This document shows positions 46,098 to 54,756 of a DNA stretch of 64,000 bases, piece by piece (positions within the stretch are counted from its first letter, which is position 1; every line of letters begins with the position of its first letter). The DNA comes from Stappia sp. (GTDB lineage: Bacteria > Pseudomonadota > Alphaproteobacteria > Rhizobiales > Stappiaceae): assembly GCF_040110915.1 (NCBI RefSeq), contig NZ_CP157793.1:2926939-2990938 (forward strand). Reading direction: 5' to 3'. The position numbers were made by a program, and so were the translations under genes. Under the pieces are notes generated by a model. That model did no database searches. It was not told where the DNA came from and was given only the letters and a program-made list of their open reading frames with translations.

Positions 46098-46927
46098 GCC
46101 GCCCCGCCGGCCGCCCCGCCGGCGATGTTGAGCTGATCGATATGCGCGCTCGCCAGACGCCCGCCGTAGGTCGCATGCAGCGTCTCGGCCGTGAAGGCCT
46201 CGGCGACGGTGCCTTCCGCGATTCTGCGCACGTTGATGAGGAACACGTGATCGAAATAGGTCTGCACGGTCGCCAGATCGTGATGCACGCAGACGACGGC
46301 CTTCTTCTCCGCCTTCAGCGCCTTCAGAACGTCGATGATCGCCCGTTCGGTCGCCGCGTCGACGCCGGCGAAGGGTTCGTCGAGCAGGTAGAGATCCGCA
46401 TCCTGCGCCAGCGCGCGCGCCAGGAACACACGCTGCTGCTGCCCTCCGGACAATTGCCCGATCTGCCGGTCGGCGAAATCGGCCATGCCCACCCGGTCGA
46501 GACAGGCACGGGCGCGTGCAAGATGCGCGCCCGTCAGGCGGCCGAGCAGCCCGACCCGGCGATACAGGCCCATCAGCACCACGTCGATCACCGTGGTCGG
46601 GAAATCCCAGTCGACGCTGGCACGCTGCGGCACATAGGCGATACGCGCGCGCATCGCCTCGATCGGCTTGCCGAAGACATAGACCTCGCCCGACACCCGC
46701 GGGATGACCCCGAGCGCCGCCTTGAGCAGCGTCGACTTGCCCGCGCCGTTCGGCCCGATGATCGCTGTCATCGCCTCGGGCGCGAAACTCGCGTCGACCG
46801 AGAACACCGCCGGCTTCTCGCCATAGGACACGGTCATGCCGCGAATGGTCAGCGGGCTTGACGACGTCACGGCCGGGTTGATCGCCCGGCCGTCGGCGGC
46901 CGCCAGATTGACGGGACTGCTCGTCAT
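46094..46927 (-). CDS. sitB: Metal ABC transporter ATP-binding protein (SitB-like)
   Basis: The 277-residue ATPase has Walker A GPNGAGKST, signature LSGGQQQR, Walker B LYLLDEPFAG and the H-loop CVHHD. The segment ARIAYVPQRASVDWDFPTTVIDVVLMG is characteristic of Mn/Zn/Fe importers of the SitB/MntA/ZnuC group. It powers uptake through SitC-SitD. It starts 11 bases after the sitA stop. Confidence 0.93.
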   Translation of the reverse strand: MTSSPVNLAAADGRAINPAVTSSSPLTIRGMTVSYGEKPAVFSVDASFAPEAMTAIIGPNGAGKSTLLKAALGVIPRVSGEVYVFGKPIEAMRARIAYVPQRASVDWDFPTTVIDVVLMGLYRRVGLLGRLTGAHLARARACLDRVGMADFADRQIGQLSGGQQQRVFLARALAQDADLYLLDEPFAGVDAATERAIIDVLKALKAEKKAVVCVHHDLATVQTYFDHVFLINVRRIAEGTVAEAFTAETLHATYGGRLASAHIDQLNIAGGAAGGAA

Positions 46928-46938
46928 TGCGTCGCCTT

Positions 46939-47928
46939 TCAGTTGATGGTCAGTCGGTCCGACATACCGCGTGCCGGCGTTTCGCCGCCGAGCGCGCGGG
47001 CGATCACCGTGGCGTTGTGATCTATCATGCCGACATAGGTGCCTTCGTAGGTTCCCTCTTCGCCCATCGCGTCGGAGAACAGTTCGCCGCCGATGGCGAC
47101 CTCATGGTCGCGCGCCGCAGCCCCCTCGACAAGGGCGCGGATGTTGCGGTCGGACACCGAGCTTTCCACGAAGACGGCCTTGATGTCACGCGCGACCAGC
47201 ATGTCCACCAGCTCCGCGATGCGCTGCAGCCCGGCCTCGCTCTCGGTCGAGATGCCCTGAATGCCGATCACCTCGAAGCCGTAGGCGGAGCCGAAATAGT
47301 TGAAGGCGTCATGCGCGGTCAGCAACACGCGGCTTTCCGCCGGCACGGAGGAGAGCACGCGCACGGCGTAATTGGCCAGCGCGTCGAGCTCGGCGAGATG
47401 CGCGTCCGCATTGGCGCGGAAGGTGGCCTCGGCCTCGGGGCGCGTGGCGATCAGCGCATCGCGCACGGCCAGCACGACCCGCGACCACAGGTTCGGGTTC
47501 ATCCACACATGCGGATCGAACTTGTCGTCGTAATCGTCATGCGCGATCAAGAGGTTGCGCGGCAGTTTCTCGGCCACGGCGACGACATTGCCGCCCTCGG
47601 CGAGTTCCAGCATGAAGGTCTCGAGCTGCGCCTCGAGATAGAGCCCGTGCCACAGCACGAGATCGGCATTGGCCAGCGCGACGATGTCGCTGCGCGTCTG
47701 GCGATAGGCATGGGGATCGACGCCCGGCCCCATCAGCGCGCGAACGGTCACCTCCTCGCCGCCGACCTGGTGCGCCGCATCGGCGATCATGCCCGTCGTG
47801 GCCACGACCGTGAGCGGCTCCGCCGCCCGGCCCGCCTGCGGCGTCAGAACGCTCCCCGCGAACACGCCCACGGCAAGGGCCATGGCCATCGCGCCCCGAA
47901 CCACGCCGCGCCTCGTTACTCCAATCAT
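46939..47928 (-). CDS. sitA: Metal ABC transporter substrate-binding protein (SitA-like)
   Basis: The 329-residue cluster A-I/IX binding protein has a signal peptide (RGAMAMALAVGVFAGSVLTPQAGRAA). Metal-ligand histidines lie in MGPGVDPHAYRQT and LWHGLYLEAQLE, and further ligand segments are YFGSAYGFEVIGIQGISTESEAG and SDAMGEEGTYEGTYVGMIDHN. It delivers manganese or zinc (possibly iron) to SitC/SitD in the inner membrane. The ATG at 47928 follows GGGAAGG, the best start in the frame. First gene of sitABCD. Confidence 0.92.
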   Translation of the reverse strand: MIGVTRRGVVRGAMAMALAVGVFAGSVLTPQAGRAAEPLTVVATTGMIADAAHQVGGEEVTVRALMGPGVDPHAYRQTRSDIVALANADLVLWHGLYLEAQLETFMLELAEGGNVVAVAEKLPRNLLIAHDDYDDKFDPHVWMNPNLWSRVVLAVRDALIATRPEAEATFRANADAHLAELDALANYAVRVLSSVPAESRVLLTAHDAFNYFGSAYGFEVIGIQGISTESEAGLQRIAELVDMLVARDIKAVFVESSVSDRNIRALVEGAAARDHEVAIGGELFSDAMGEEGTYEGTYVGMIDHNATVIARALGGETPARGMSDRLTIN

Positions 47929-48097
47929 CGCACCTTCCCTTTCCGACGCCGGTCCGCCTTGCGGCATCGCGGCTTCCAGACATCTTCCGAACCCGAAATC
48001 CTGTCGCATCCGCCCCGCTCCATCCCGTCGTTTCCCGGGATGGGTCGCCCGTCGACGCAACCGCCGCCCGCCGGCGCTCCGGCCGACTACAGTTCCG

Positions 48098-48152
48098 AAT
48101 GATTATGAGAACGATTTGCAATTGTCAATGAAGATGCAACTCATTTGCAAAA
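48098..48152 (-). promoter_or_regulatory. Putative metal-regulator operator of sitABCD
   Basis: In otherwise GC-rich surroundings this AT-rich patch has a TGATTATGAGAA element and three TGCAA repeats (48117-48121, 48135-48139, 48146-48150). It lies 170-220 bases upstream of sitA. TGCAA-rich operators are typical of Fur-family Mn regulators (Mur) of rhizobial sit operons. The assignment is by resemblance only. Confidence 0.4.
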
Positions 48153-48296
48153 ATTACGCGGAGCGTTCCGGCGATGACGTCTGGCGGGGACGATACGCGA
48201 CGCACAGTCCGGCGGATCGACGGGCAGCGTCGGGGGAAAGGAAAGGGCGAGGGCGAGGGCGAGAGCGATGCCCGGCTCCCGCCGACGCGCGCACAC

Positions 48297-48326
48297 GAAA
48301 ACCCCCGCGCCATCGCACGGGGGTTT
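48297..48326 (-). terminator. Rho-independent terminator downstream of the chemoreceptor gene
   Basis: AAACCCCCG (48299-48307) pairs with CGGGGGTTT (48318-48326) around a ten-base loop. On the minus strand the stem is followed by a short T-run. It lies about 220 bases past the chemoreceptor stop. Confidence 0.55.
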
Positions 48327-48542
48327 CCACGGGGGTTTCTCGGCGTCGTCGGGTCCGTGTCCCGAAGACGTCAGCCGGGGACGTCTCCCGGAGAGGACCG
48401 GCCCTCCCTGGCGGATGGGCGTCGTCCCGACAGCGCTCGGCCAGAGCAATTCAGCAAGAGCCGGAGACTTTTGCGCGCGCGACATTGCGGAACAACGGAG
48501 GCATGGAGCGTTTCGAGCGATCCAGCGGACACGAGAAACGCT

Positions 48543-50543
48543 TTAGGCCGCCTGGATCCGCTCCAGGAAGCGGTCGATCTCGGCGCGCAGGCTTTCGGCC
48601 TGTGTGTTCAGATCGGTTGCCGCCGACAGCACTTCGCTGGAGGCCCCGCCGGTCTGCTCGGCGGTCGCGCTCAGATGGACGATGCTTTCGCTCACGGCCC
48701 CGGTTCCCGCCGCGGCGGTCTGGACGTTGCGCGCGATCTCCTGGGTCGCCGCCCCCTGCTCCTCCACCGCCGAGGCGATGGTGGCGGCGATCTGGTCCAT
48801 CTCCCGGATGGTCGCCGTGATGCCCTCGATGTCGGTCACGGCGAGGCCGGTCGCCCCCTGGATCTCGGAGATCTGCCGGCCGATCTGATCGGTGGCGCGG
48901 GTGGTCTGTTCGGCGAGTTCCTTCACTTCCGCCGCGACCACCGCGAAGCCGCGCCCCGCCTCCCCGGCGCGCGCCGCCTCGATGGTGGCGTTGAGCGCCA
49001 AAAGGTTGGTCTGCTCGGCGATGTCGGAGATCAGCCTCAGCACCTCGCCGATCTTCTGCGCCGCGCCGGCCAGCGACTGCACCCGGGCCGAGGTCTGGTC
49101 GGCACTGACCACCGCCGTCTGCGACATGGAGGCGGAGGTCGCCACCTGCCGCGAGATCTCCTGAATGGAGGCCGACAGTTCCTCCGCCGCCGTGGCGATG
49201 GTCTGCACGTTGCTGCTCGCCTCTTCCGAGGCCTCGCTCACCCGCCCGGATTGTGCGGCGGCCTCGCGGGCGCTTTGCGACAGACCGCTCGCCGCCGCCT
49301 CCATCTGCGCGCCGGCGCTGGTCACCGAGGCGATGGCCGTCTGCGCCGCGGCGCGGAAATCCGCGGTGGCGGCCTCGATCGCGGCCTGCCGCCGCGCCTT
49401 GACCTCGGCCTCGCGCGCCTGCTCGGCCTTGAGCCGCTCGCCCTCGGCCATGCGGTCGCGGAACACCTCCACCGCCCGCGCCATGTCGCCGATCTCGTCG
49501 GCGGAATCGCGGGCCGGGACGTCGAGATCGAAGTCGTTGTCGGAAAGCCGCGCCATCGCGCCGGTCAGGGCAACCACCGGCCGCGACAGCATCCGCGACA
49601 GGCCATAGGCAATCGCGGCGCCGATGATGAGACACAGCAGACCGACGCCGATCGCCACACCGACCTGCGTCTCGAATCTCTCGGAAATCTCGGGCCCGAT
49701 GCGGTCCTGCCGGGCAATCATATCCGCCTTTTCCTGAAGCGCGCGCGACAGCATCTGCGGACCGATGCGGTCGAGGTCCTGGGTGTAGAGGCGGTCCCGC
49801 TCTCCCGTCGCGGCCACCACCCCGGCGAAGAGTTGCCGAAACCGCTGGAGGCCCTCCGCAACCTCTGTCGCCAACGCGCGCCGCCCGGCGTCGGACAGCG
49901 CCGCGGTCAGATCCGCAAGTTCGCTCTCGGCAAGGTCGAGTTCCCGATTAACGCGCGCGCGCTTTGCTTCGCTCGCGCCGCGCAGATACTCGAGCGTGTA
50001 GTAGCGCGCCAGCAACAGATGCTGCAGAACCTTTCCGGCATAGACGGCCGCCGCGATGTCGTTGTTTCCGTAGCTGCCGACGAGGATCGTCGTGAGCGTC
50101 TTGCGGGTTTCCGTGCCGAGCGGAAGCATCGTATCGGTCAGGTCGTGGCGCTGCTCTTCATGGCCGAGGGCGGCCTCGAAGGCCGCGAGATAGGCCCGCG
50201 CCTGCTCTGCAAGATCCTCGAGCGCCACGCGATCCGCCGCCGCCCCGCCAAGCTCGAGCGCGCGGGCGCGCTGGTCGAGCAACGTCGCGACGGCAGCCCG
50301 CACCTCCTCGGCCGCCGCGTCATCGTCCAGCGCGCGATACTTCATCACACCGAGGCGCGCGGCCAGCACCTGATCGGCGATATCCGCGAAGATCACCGAT
50401 TGCCGCGCCGCGCCGCGATAGTCGGAAAACCGGTCGCGCGATTGATTGGCCGCCCAATAAGCGAAGCCGGCCAGCACCGTCGTCAGGACAAGGACGGCGC
50501 CAAAGCCACAGTAGAGTTTGTTGCGTATCGAGTATCGTCGCAT
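48543..50543 (-). CDS. Methyl-accepting chemotaxis protein
   Basis: The 666-residue receptor has a first membrane helix (about 10-31), a long all-helical periplasmic sensor (32-285), a second helix ([20 protein letters not shown]) and a HAMP domain ([24 protein letters not shown]). The signalling domain has the invariant hairpin tip [28 protein letters not shown] in consecutive pieces. There is no C-terminal CheR-binding pentapeptide (it ends ERIQAA). The ligand is unknown. It should feed the CheA pathway that controls the flagella encoded in this window. GAGGACTG upstream of the ATG is its ribosome site. Confidence 0.94.
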   Translation of the reverse strand: MRRYSIRNKLYCGFGAVLVLTTVLAGFAYWAANQSRDRFSDYRGAARQSVIFADIADQVLAARLGVMKYRALDDDAAAEEVRAAVATLLDQRARALELGGAAADRVALEDLAEQARAYLAAFEAALGHEEQRHDLTDTMLPLGTETRKTLTTILVGSYGNNDIAAAVYAGKVLQHLLLARYYTLEYLRGASEAKRARVNRELDLAESELADLTAALSDAGRRALATEVAEGLQRFRQLFAGVVAATGERDRLYTQDLDRIGPQMLSRALQEKADMIARQDRIGPEISERFETQVGVAIGVGLLCLIIGAAIAYGLSRMLSRPVVALTGAMARLSDNDFDLDVPARDSADEIGDMARAVEVFRDRMAEGERLKAEQAREAEVKARRQAAIEAATADFRAAAQTAIASVTSAGAQMEAAASGLSQSAREAAAQSGRVSEASEEASSNVQTIATAAEELSASIQEISRQVATSASMSQTAVVSADQTSARVQSLAGAAQKIGEVLRLISDIAEQTNLLALNATIEAARAGEAGRGFAVVAAEVKELAEQTTRATDQIGRQISEIQGATGLAVTDIEGITATIREMDQIAATIASAVEEQGAATQEIARNVQTAAAGTGAVSESIVHLSATAEQTGGASSEVLSAATDLNTQAESLRAEIDRFLERIQAA

Positions 50544-51060
50544 GTCACAGTCCTCGGCATGAAGTGTTCACGGCCCAAAAATGCGGATCTCCACATTCCC
50601 GCCATTCTCGAGAAGACTGCACTCCGCGCCGGTTAACGAAATATAAATCCGAAATTTCCTGAGTTTCCTTAGGTCAGAATTCTAATCTATTTTCTACGAA
50701 ACTTGCGTGATCGAGCCTATCTACAACTTATATATGTATTTTTCCGAATATCACCCCCACGAGGCGCCCGCGTCGACACGGCACAGACCGACGGGACCGG
50801 GGATCGGACCCGTCAAAAGTGCGTAGATCAATACCCTGGTGGCCTGCGGACTTTGGACTGGCAGTAATGAAAAGCCGTTCGTCTAGTCGTCTCTGTCGAC
50901 AATATGTGATGGCCGAAACCTGCGGCGCGCGGCACGTCGCGGCGATGCAGCGGGCGATCCGACGTCGCCGGACGTTCCGGGGCGCTTGCGGCCCTCACCG
51001 CTGGACATTCCCCGCGATTCGCCGCTTTATGGCGGCCGTCGCCTCCAGCCCGTCACGGGA
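50544..51060. other. Intergenic region between divergent chemoreceptor and DeoR regulator
   Basis: This gap holds an unusually AT-rich stretch (about 50636-50750) that probably includes the chemoreceptor promoter. I see no gene; short plus-strand frames at 50819-51124 look non-coding. Confidence 0.45.
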
Positions 51061-51094
51061 CGTTCATATGAACGTAGTTTATTGTTCATGTGAA
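51061..51094. promoter_or_regulatory. Twin palindromic operator upstream of the DeoR gene
   Basis: A perfect 14-bp palindrome CGTTCATATGAACG (51061-51074) is followed, two helical turns on, by TTCATGTGAA (51085-51094). Tandem operators right before a DeoR-family start suggest autoregulation. A GTG start at 51090 would lie inside the operator, which favours the ATG at 51114. Confidence 0.6.
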
Positions 51095-51113
51095 ATCGTT
51101 AAACTCCCTGTCC

Positions 51114-51896
51114 ATGACTGGTGATCTGACAATCACGGACCGTCAGCGGGACATTGCGGATCTGGTGCAGTCGGACGGCTTCGCCTCCGTCGAGGCCTTG
51201 GCCGAGCGCTTCCAGGTCACCACGCAGACGATCCGCCGCGATCTCGCGCGGCTGTGCGAACAGGGCATTCTCCGGCGCACCCACGGCGGCGTGGAGCCGC
51301 CCGCCCCCGTCGGCAATCTGCATTATGCCCGCCGCCAGATCCTCAATCTGCCCGCCAAGCGGGCGATTGCCGAGCGCGTCGCGCAAGAGGTTCCCGACGG
51401 CGCGTCGCTGGCCTTTTCCATCGGCACCACGCCGGAGATCGTGATGCAGGCGCTCGCCCGCCACACCGCCTTGCGCATCTTCACCAACAATCTGCATGTC
51501 GCCTTTTCCGCCTCCCAGGCCGAGAGTTTCGAGGTCACCATCGCCGGCGGGCGGCTGCGCCACGGCGACCGCGACACGCTGGGCGCGGAGACCGAGCGCT
51601 TCTTCAGCGCCTACAAGGTGGATATCGGGATCTTCGGCGTCGCCGGCGTCGACACGGACGGCACGCTGCTCGACTTCCACGAGGAGGAAGTGGCGGCACG
51701 GCAGGCGATCCTCGCCAATTGCCGCAAGGCGTTTCTGGTGCTCGACGCCACCAAGTTCGGCCGGGCGGCGCATGTGCGCGGCGGCCACATCACGGACGTG
51801 GATGCGGTGTTCTGCGATCACCCCCTGCCAAAGGATCTCGATGCGGCCCTGCGCGCCGACGGGCGGCAGGTCGTGATCGCCGCCCACGCGCGCTGA
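51114..51896 (+). CDS. DeoR family transcriptional regulator (GlpR-like)
   Basis: The 260-residue repressor has the DeoR helix-turn-helix (RQRDIADLVQSDGFASVEALAERFQVTTQTIRRDLARLCEQG) with the signature RRTHGGVEPP. The sugar-phosphate sensor domain follows: KRAIAERVAQ, FSIGTTPEIVMQAL, FTNNLHVA, GVAGVDTDGTLLDFHEEEVAARQAIL. It resembles GlpR (glycerol-3-phosphate sensing). No glycerol or sugar genes lie beside it, so targets are elsewhere. Confidence 0.9.
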   Translation: MTGDLTITDRQRDIADLVQSDGFASVEALAERFQVTTQTIRRDLARLCEQGILRRTHGGVEPPAPVGNLHYARRQILNLPAKRAIAERVAQEVPDGASLAFSIGTTPEIVMQALARHTALRIFTNNLHVAFSASQAESFEVTIAGGRLRHGDRDTLGAETERFFSAYKVDIGIFGVAGVDTDGTLLDFHEEEVAARQAILANCRKAFLVLDATKFGRAAHVRGGHITDVDAVFCDHPLPKDLDAALRADGRQVVIAAHAR

Positions 51897-52081
51897 TCGC
51901 TGCCGGCACGGGTGGGCAAGGCCCGGGCGTGGCACGCTTTGCCCCGCATCCGGAATTCTGTGTGCCCCGTCCCGACCCGGGCGCCGCCGCTTGAACGCAA
52001 CGTCAATACACGGGAAGCAAGACGGTCTTCAGCGTCCGGCGTGCCCTGCGCGCGTCGGCATGATCGTCGGGAACCGCTTCC

Positions 52082-52714
52082 GTGAAACGCCTCGCCTCGT
52101 GCCTCCGCCCCCTCGCCCTCACGCCCGTCCTGGCGCTCGCGCTCGCCGCCTGCCAGACCGCCCCGTCCACCCAGCGTGCGGCCATTGCCCCCACCGCCGC
52201 GACCGGCTTCGCCCAGCCGGGGCCGGTCTTCGGCGCGGCACCCGCTGCCCAGCCGATCCGGCGCACCACGACGCTTTCCTCCGACAGCAAGTCCTGGGTG
52301 GACGCCGACGGCACCCGCCACACCAAGACCAGCCGCTCCACCGCGTCCGTGTCGCTCGACCCCAATGCGGTCGGCAGCGCCGTCGCCATGTTGCTTGGCG
52401 GCAGCGGCATTGCCCCCTCCGCCCCGGCGCGCCAGCCCGGCGCGGGCGACTACGCCGGCACCTGGCGTCTCGACGTCGCCGGCAAGCAATGCGACCTCAC
52501 GCTTCAGGCCCCCGGCGGTCGCCCCTCCGGCACGGCCACCACCTTCGGCTGTCTCGGGACGGATCTCGGCAATGTCACCGGCTGGTCGCTGCGCGGCCGC
52601 GAGGTGATTCTGACGGGCCTGTTCGACAAGCAACTCGCCGTTCTGCGCGCCACCGGCGGAAACCGGCTGGACGGAACGACGCCGAACGGCTCCGCCCTCA
52701 CCGCCTGGCGCTGA
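52082..52714 (+). CDS. Lipoprotein with protease-inhibitor Inh/Omp19-like domain
   Basis: The 210-residue protein starts at GTG 52082 and has a lipoprotein signal (LALTPVLALALAAC, lipobox cysteine at 24). An Ala/Pro/Thr-rich linker leads to a C-terminal AprI/Inh domain (DYAGTWRLDVAGKQCDLTLQ, FGCLGTDL) with two cysteines placed for the family's disulfide. Brucella Omp19 is the best-known alphaproteobacterial relative; it is an envelope lipoprotein that inhibits proteases. Function here is inferred from that. Confidence 0.85.
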   Translation: MKRLASCLRPLALTPVLALALAACQTAPSTQRAAIAPTAATGFAQPGPVFGAAPAAQPIRRTTTLSSDSKSWVDADGTRHTKTSRSTASVSLDPNAVGSAVAMLLGGSGIAPSAPARQPGAGDYAGTWRLDVAGKQCDLTLQAPGGRPSGTATTFGCLGTDLGNVTGWSLRGREVILTGLFDKQLAVLRATGGNRLDGTTPNGSALTAWR

Positions 52715-52865
52715 CCGGAGGTCGCCGGGTACCGGACGCCGAGCGCCGAGCGCTGACTACTGACCATCGACCACCGGGCGGCCGGCCGGTTTCGGCCACG
52801 CGGTCTTCCCCGATGTCAGAACACGGGCGTCCCGGCGCGATGGGCGCGGGATGAAGGCCGACACG

Positions 52866-52924
52866 AGGCGCCAGGGATCAGGAGGCGCCAGGGTTCAGGC
52901 GCCAGGGATCAGGCGCCCGGGTCA
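52866..52924. repeat. Four tandem copies of a 14-17-base unit
   Basis: The unit AGGCGCCAGGGATCA occurs at 52866, 52883 (one change), 52897 and, degenerate, at 52911. It fills the short gap downstream of the AraC gene's stop. The GGCGCC core is palindromic. There is no evident function. Confidence 0.75.
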
Positions 52925-52933
52925 GCCCCCGCG

Positions 52934-53980
52934 TCAGGCGCTCAGCGTGCGGATCCAGTCCTCGTAGCGCCGGTCGACCATCTCGACGATGTCGGTGTCC
53001 GCCCGCCCGCGCCCCGGGTCGGCGCGCAGATCGCTCGCGGTCACGCCGAACTGCGCGCGAAACGCGCGGGAGAACGCGCTGTCGTTGACGAAGCCGCAAT
53101 CGAGCGCGATCCGCGACACCGGCCGGTCGGCGCAGCGCCGGTCGAGCAGCATGCGCGCGGCAAGCCGCAGCCGGCGTTCGCGGATATAGGCACGCACCCC
53201 GCCGAAGGCGGCGAACATCTCGTAGAGCCGGGTGCGCGACACGCCGACGGCGCGCGCGATCGCCGCCGGCGACAGGTCGGGATCGCCGAGACGGCGCTCG
53301 ATCTCCTGCCTGGCGCGCACCATGAGCGCGAAGGCCACACCGGCGGCCTGCGCCTCCGTTTCCGGCTCGCTGGCATTGAGACAGGCGGCCACCAGACCGG
53401 TGCTCGCGGCACTCGCCTCGACCGCCTGCGCCGGAGTGAGACTGCCCGCGACGTTTTTCAGCGTTCGAACATGGTTGATCAGCAAGGTCGAGAGCGGGTT
53501 GCGCGCGTCGATCACCTGCATGTGGTGGTCGACGGAATGCTTGAGATGCGGCTCGAGCACGGGGCGGGGCAGAAGCAGCGACAGGTTGGTGAAGTCACTG
53601 GTGCGCGATTGCATGGCCTGCGCCAGGTCGAAGACCACCAGAGCGTCCTGCCGGAACGTCTGCGCCCGTCCGCGATGGCTGAACTCCATGGTCCCGGTTT
53701 CGTAGATCTGGATCATGAAATGATCCATGCCGTCGCGGGCGATCAGCTCCGGCGAGCGGGCCCAGGACTGCGCCAGGGTCCGGGTGCGCACCACCGCGAG
53801 ATCGCCGACGAGATGCGCATCGACCTCCGCCTCGAAGCCGGCCTTGCGCCGCTCCTTCGGGGCATCCACCTCGAATACGCAATTGATGCTGTCGCGCCAC
53901 AGATCGAAGCGCTCGGACGGCGCCACCGCCTCGAGCGAAAACACGCTGTGCGGCACGCCCGATCGAGTGTCGCGCTCCAC
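52934..53980 (-). CDS. AraC family transcriptional regulator
   Basis: The 348-residue protein has an N-terminal AraC-binding-like domain (SLEAVAPSERFDLWRDSINCVF, HFMIQIYETGTMEFSHRGR). The C-terminal AraC/XylS double helix-turn-helix has LSPAAIARAVGVSRTRLYEMFAAFGGVRAYI, then PVSRIALDCGFVNDSAFSRAFRAQFGVTASDLR. The start GTG 53980 lies close behind GGGGAGGGG; the frame is open further upstream through bchJ antisense, which I reject. Ligand and targets are unknown. A perfect palindrome lies 45 bases upstream. Confidence 0.87.
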   Translation of the reverse strand: MERDTRSGVPHSVFSLEAVAPSERFDLWRDSINCVFEVDAPKERRKAGFEAEVDAHLVGDLAVVRTRTLAQSWARSPELIARDGMDHFMIQIYETGTMEFSHRGRAQTFRQDALVVFDLAQAMQSRTSDFTNLSLLLPRPVLEPHLKHSVDHHMQVIDARNPLSTLLINHVRTLKNVAGSLTPAQAVEASAASTGLVAACLNASEPETEAQAAGVAFALMVRARQEIERRLGDPDLSPAAIARAVGVSRTRLYEMFAAFGGVRAYIRERRLRLAARMLLDRRCADRPVSRIALDCGFVNDSAFSRAFRAQFGVTASDLRADPGRGRADTDIVEMVDRRYEDWIRTLSA

Positions 53981-54025
53981 ACACCCCTCCCCAAAAATTA
54001 CAATGCCGGAACAATCGATTAAAAA

Positions 54026-54039
54026 TTGAGAAAACTCAA
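54026..54039. promoter_or_regulatory. Perfect palindrome TTGAG-AAAA-CTCAA upstream of the AraC gene
   Basis: This 14-bp site has FNR-box geometry but G/C instead of the usual T/A or C/G at the fifth position of each arm. It could be an operator for the AraC gene or a neighbouring regulator. The evidence is symmetry alone. Confidence 0.35.
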
Positions 54040-54081
54040 GAGGAAGAGAGGCCTCCCGCGATGCACGGCACGCCCTGCGCG

Positions 54082-54756
54082 TTACGTCCAGGAGACGGCG
54101 ATCGCAGCGCCCGCCAAGCCGCGATCCTCGACCACTGAGGCCCGCGCCCGCGGGCTGACGAGCACCTGGAACAGTCGCGCGAAAACCGCCGCGTGCCAGG
54201 GCACGCCGGGGAGCGTCAGCGGATGATCCTGCAACGCGAAGGTCGCCGGCTTGCGCGACACCACCGTCAGCCTGCCGCCGCCGACGAAGGTCCAGGCGTT
54301 TTTTTCGATGGCCCGGATGAGCAACGGCGCGGCCAGAACCGGGGGAAGCGCGGTGAGCAGGCCGCGCACCGGCGCGGGAATGCGGTTGGCGATGACGTAA
54401 TCGGCGGTGCGCCGTCCGGCCTCGGCGGCCAGCCGCGCCGCATCTTGCGGGAAATCGGCATATAGGCAGGCGTAGAGGCGCTCGACGGGGGCGGCCGGGA
54501 CCAGCGCACCAGGCGGATCGTCCAGCCAATCGACCAGGCCGACGCGGGCGAACAAAGCGCGCGCCACCGCGTCGCCGCGCCAATCGGAAAGGGCGGCGGC
54601 CAGTTGCAGGGCGGCATTCGGCCCGATGCGGTCGGTGCGGGCTCCGGTGTCGCGGGCAGGCGGCGCGGCACCGGGATCGCTCGCGGCCGCACGCCGCGCG
54701 GCACCGGGATCGACGGGGCGTGGCGCGACCCGGGCCGCGCCGGCCGCCTCAGGCAT
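54082..54756 (-). CDS. bchJ: Bacteriochlorophyll 4-vinyl reductase BchJ
   Basis: The 224-residue protein shows the BchJ/V4R-type pattern: [62 protein letters not shown] and [19 protein letters not shown]. BchJ assists reduction of the 8-vinyl group (historically named 4-vinyl) during bacteriochlorophyll synthesis, possibly as a substrate carrier. Its ATG lies inside the 3' end of bchE (8-base overlap). The first 40 residues, rich in Ala/Pro/Arg, are not conserved. Confidence 0.9.
   Translation of the reverse strand: MPEAAGAARVAPRPVDPGAARRAAASDPGAAPPARDTGARTDRIGPNAALQLAAALSDWRGDAVARALFARVGLVDWLDDPPGALVPAAPVERLYACLYADFPQDAARLAAEAGRRTADYVIANRIPAPVRGLLTALPPVLAAPLLIRAIEKNAWTFVGGGRLTVVSRKPATFALQDHPLTLPGVPWHAAVFARLFQVLVSPRARASVVEDRGLAGAAIAVSWT

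Larger units (their letters stand above)
47929..48542. other. Intergenic region upstream of sitABCD and downstream of the chemoreceptor
   Basis: These 614 bases hold the sit promoter and operator near 48092-48160, a long leader, and the chemoreceptor terminator near 48300. A purine-rich GGGCGA repeat lies near 48244-48266. No gene is supported. Confidence 0.5.
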
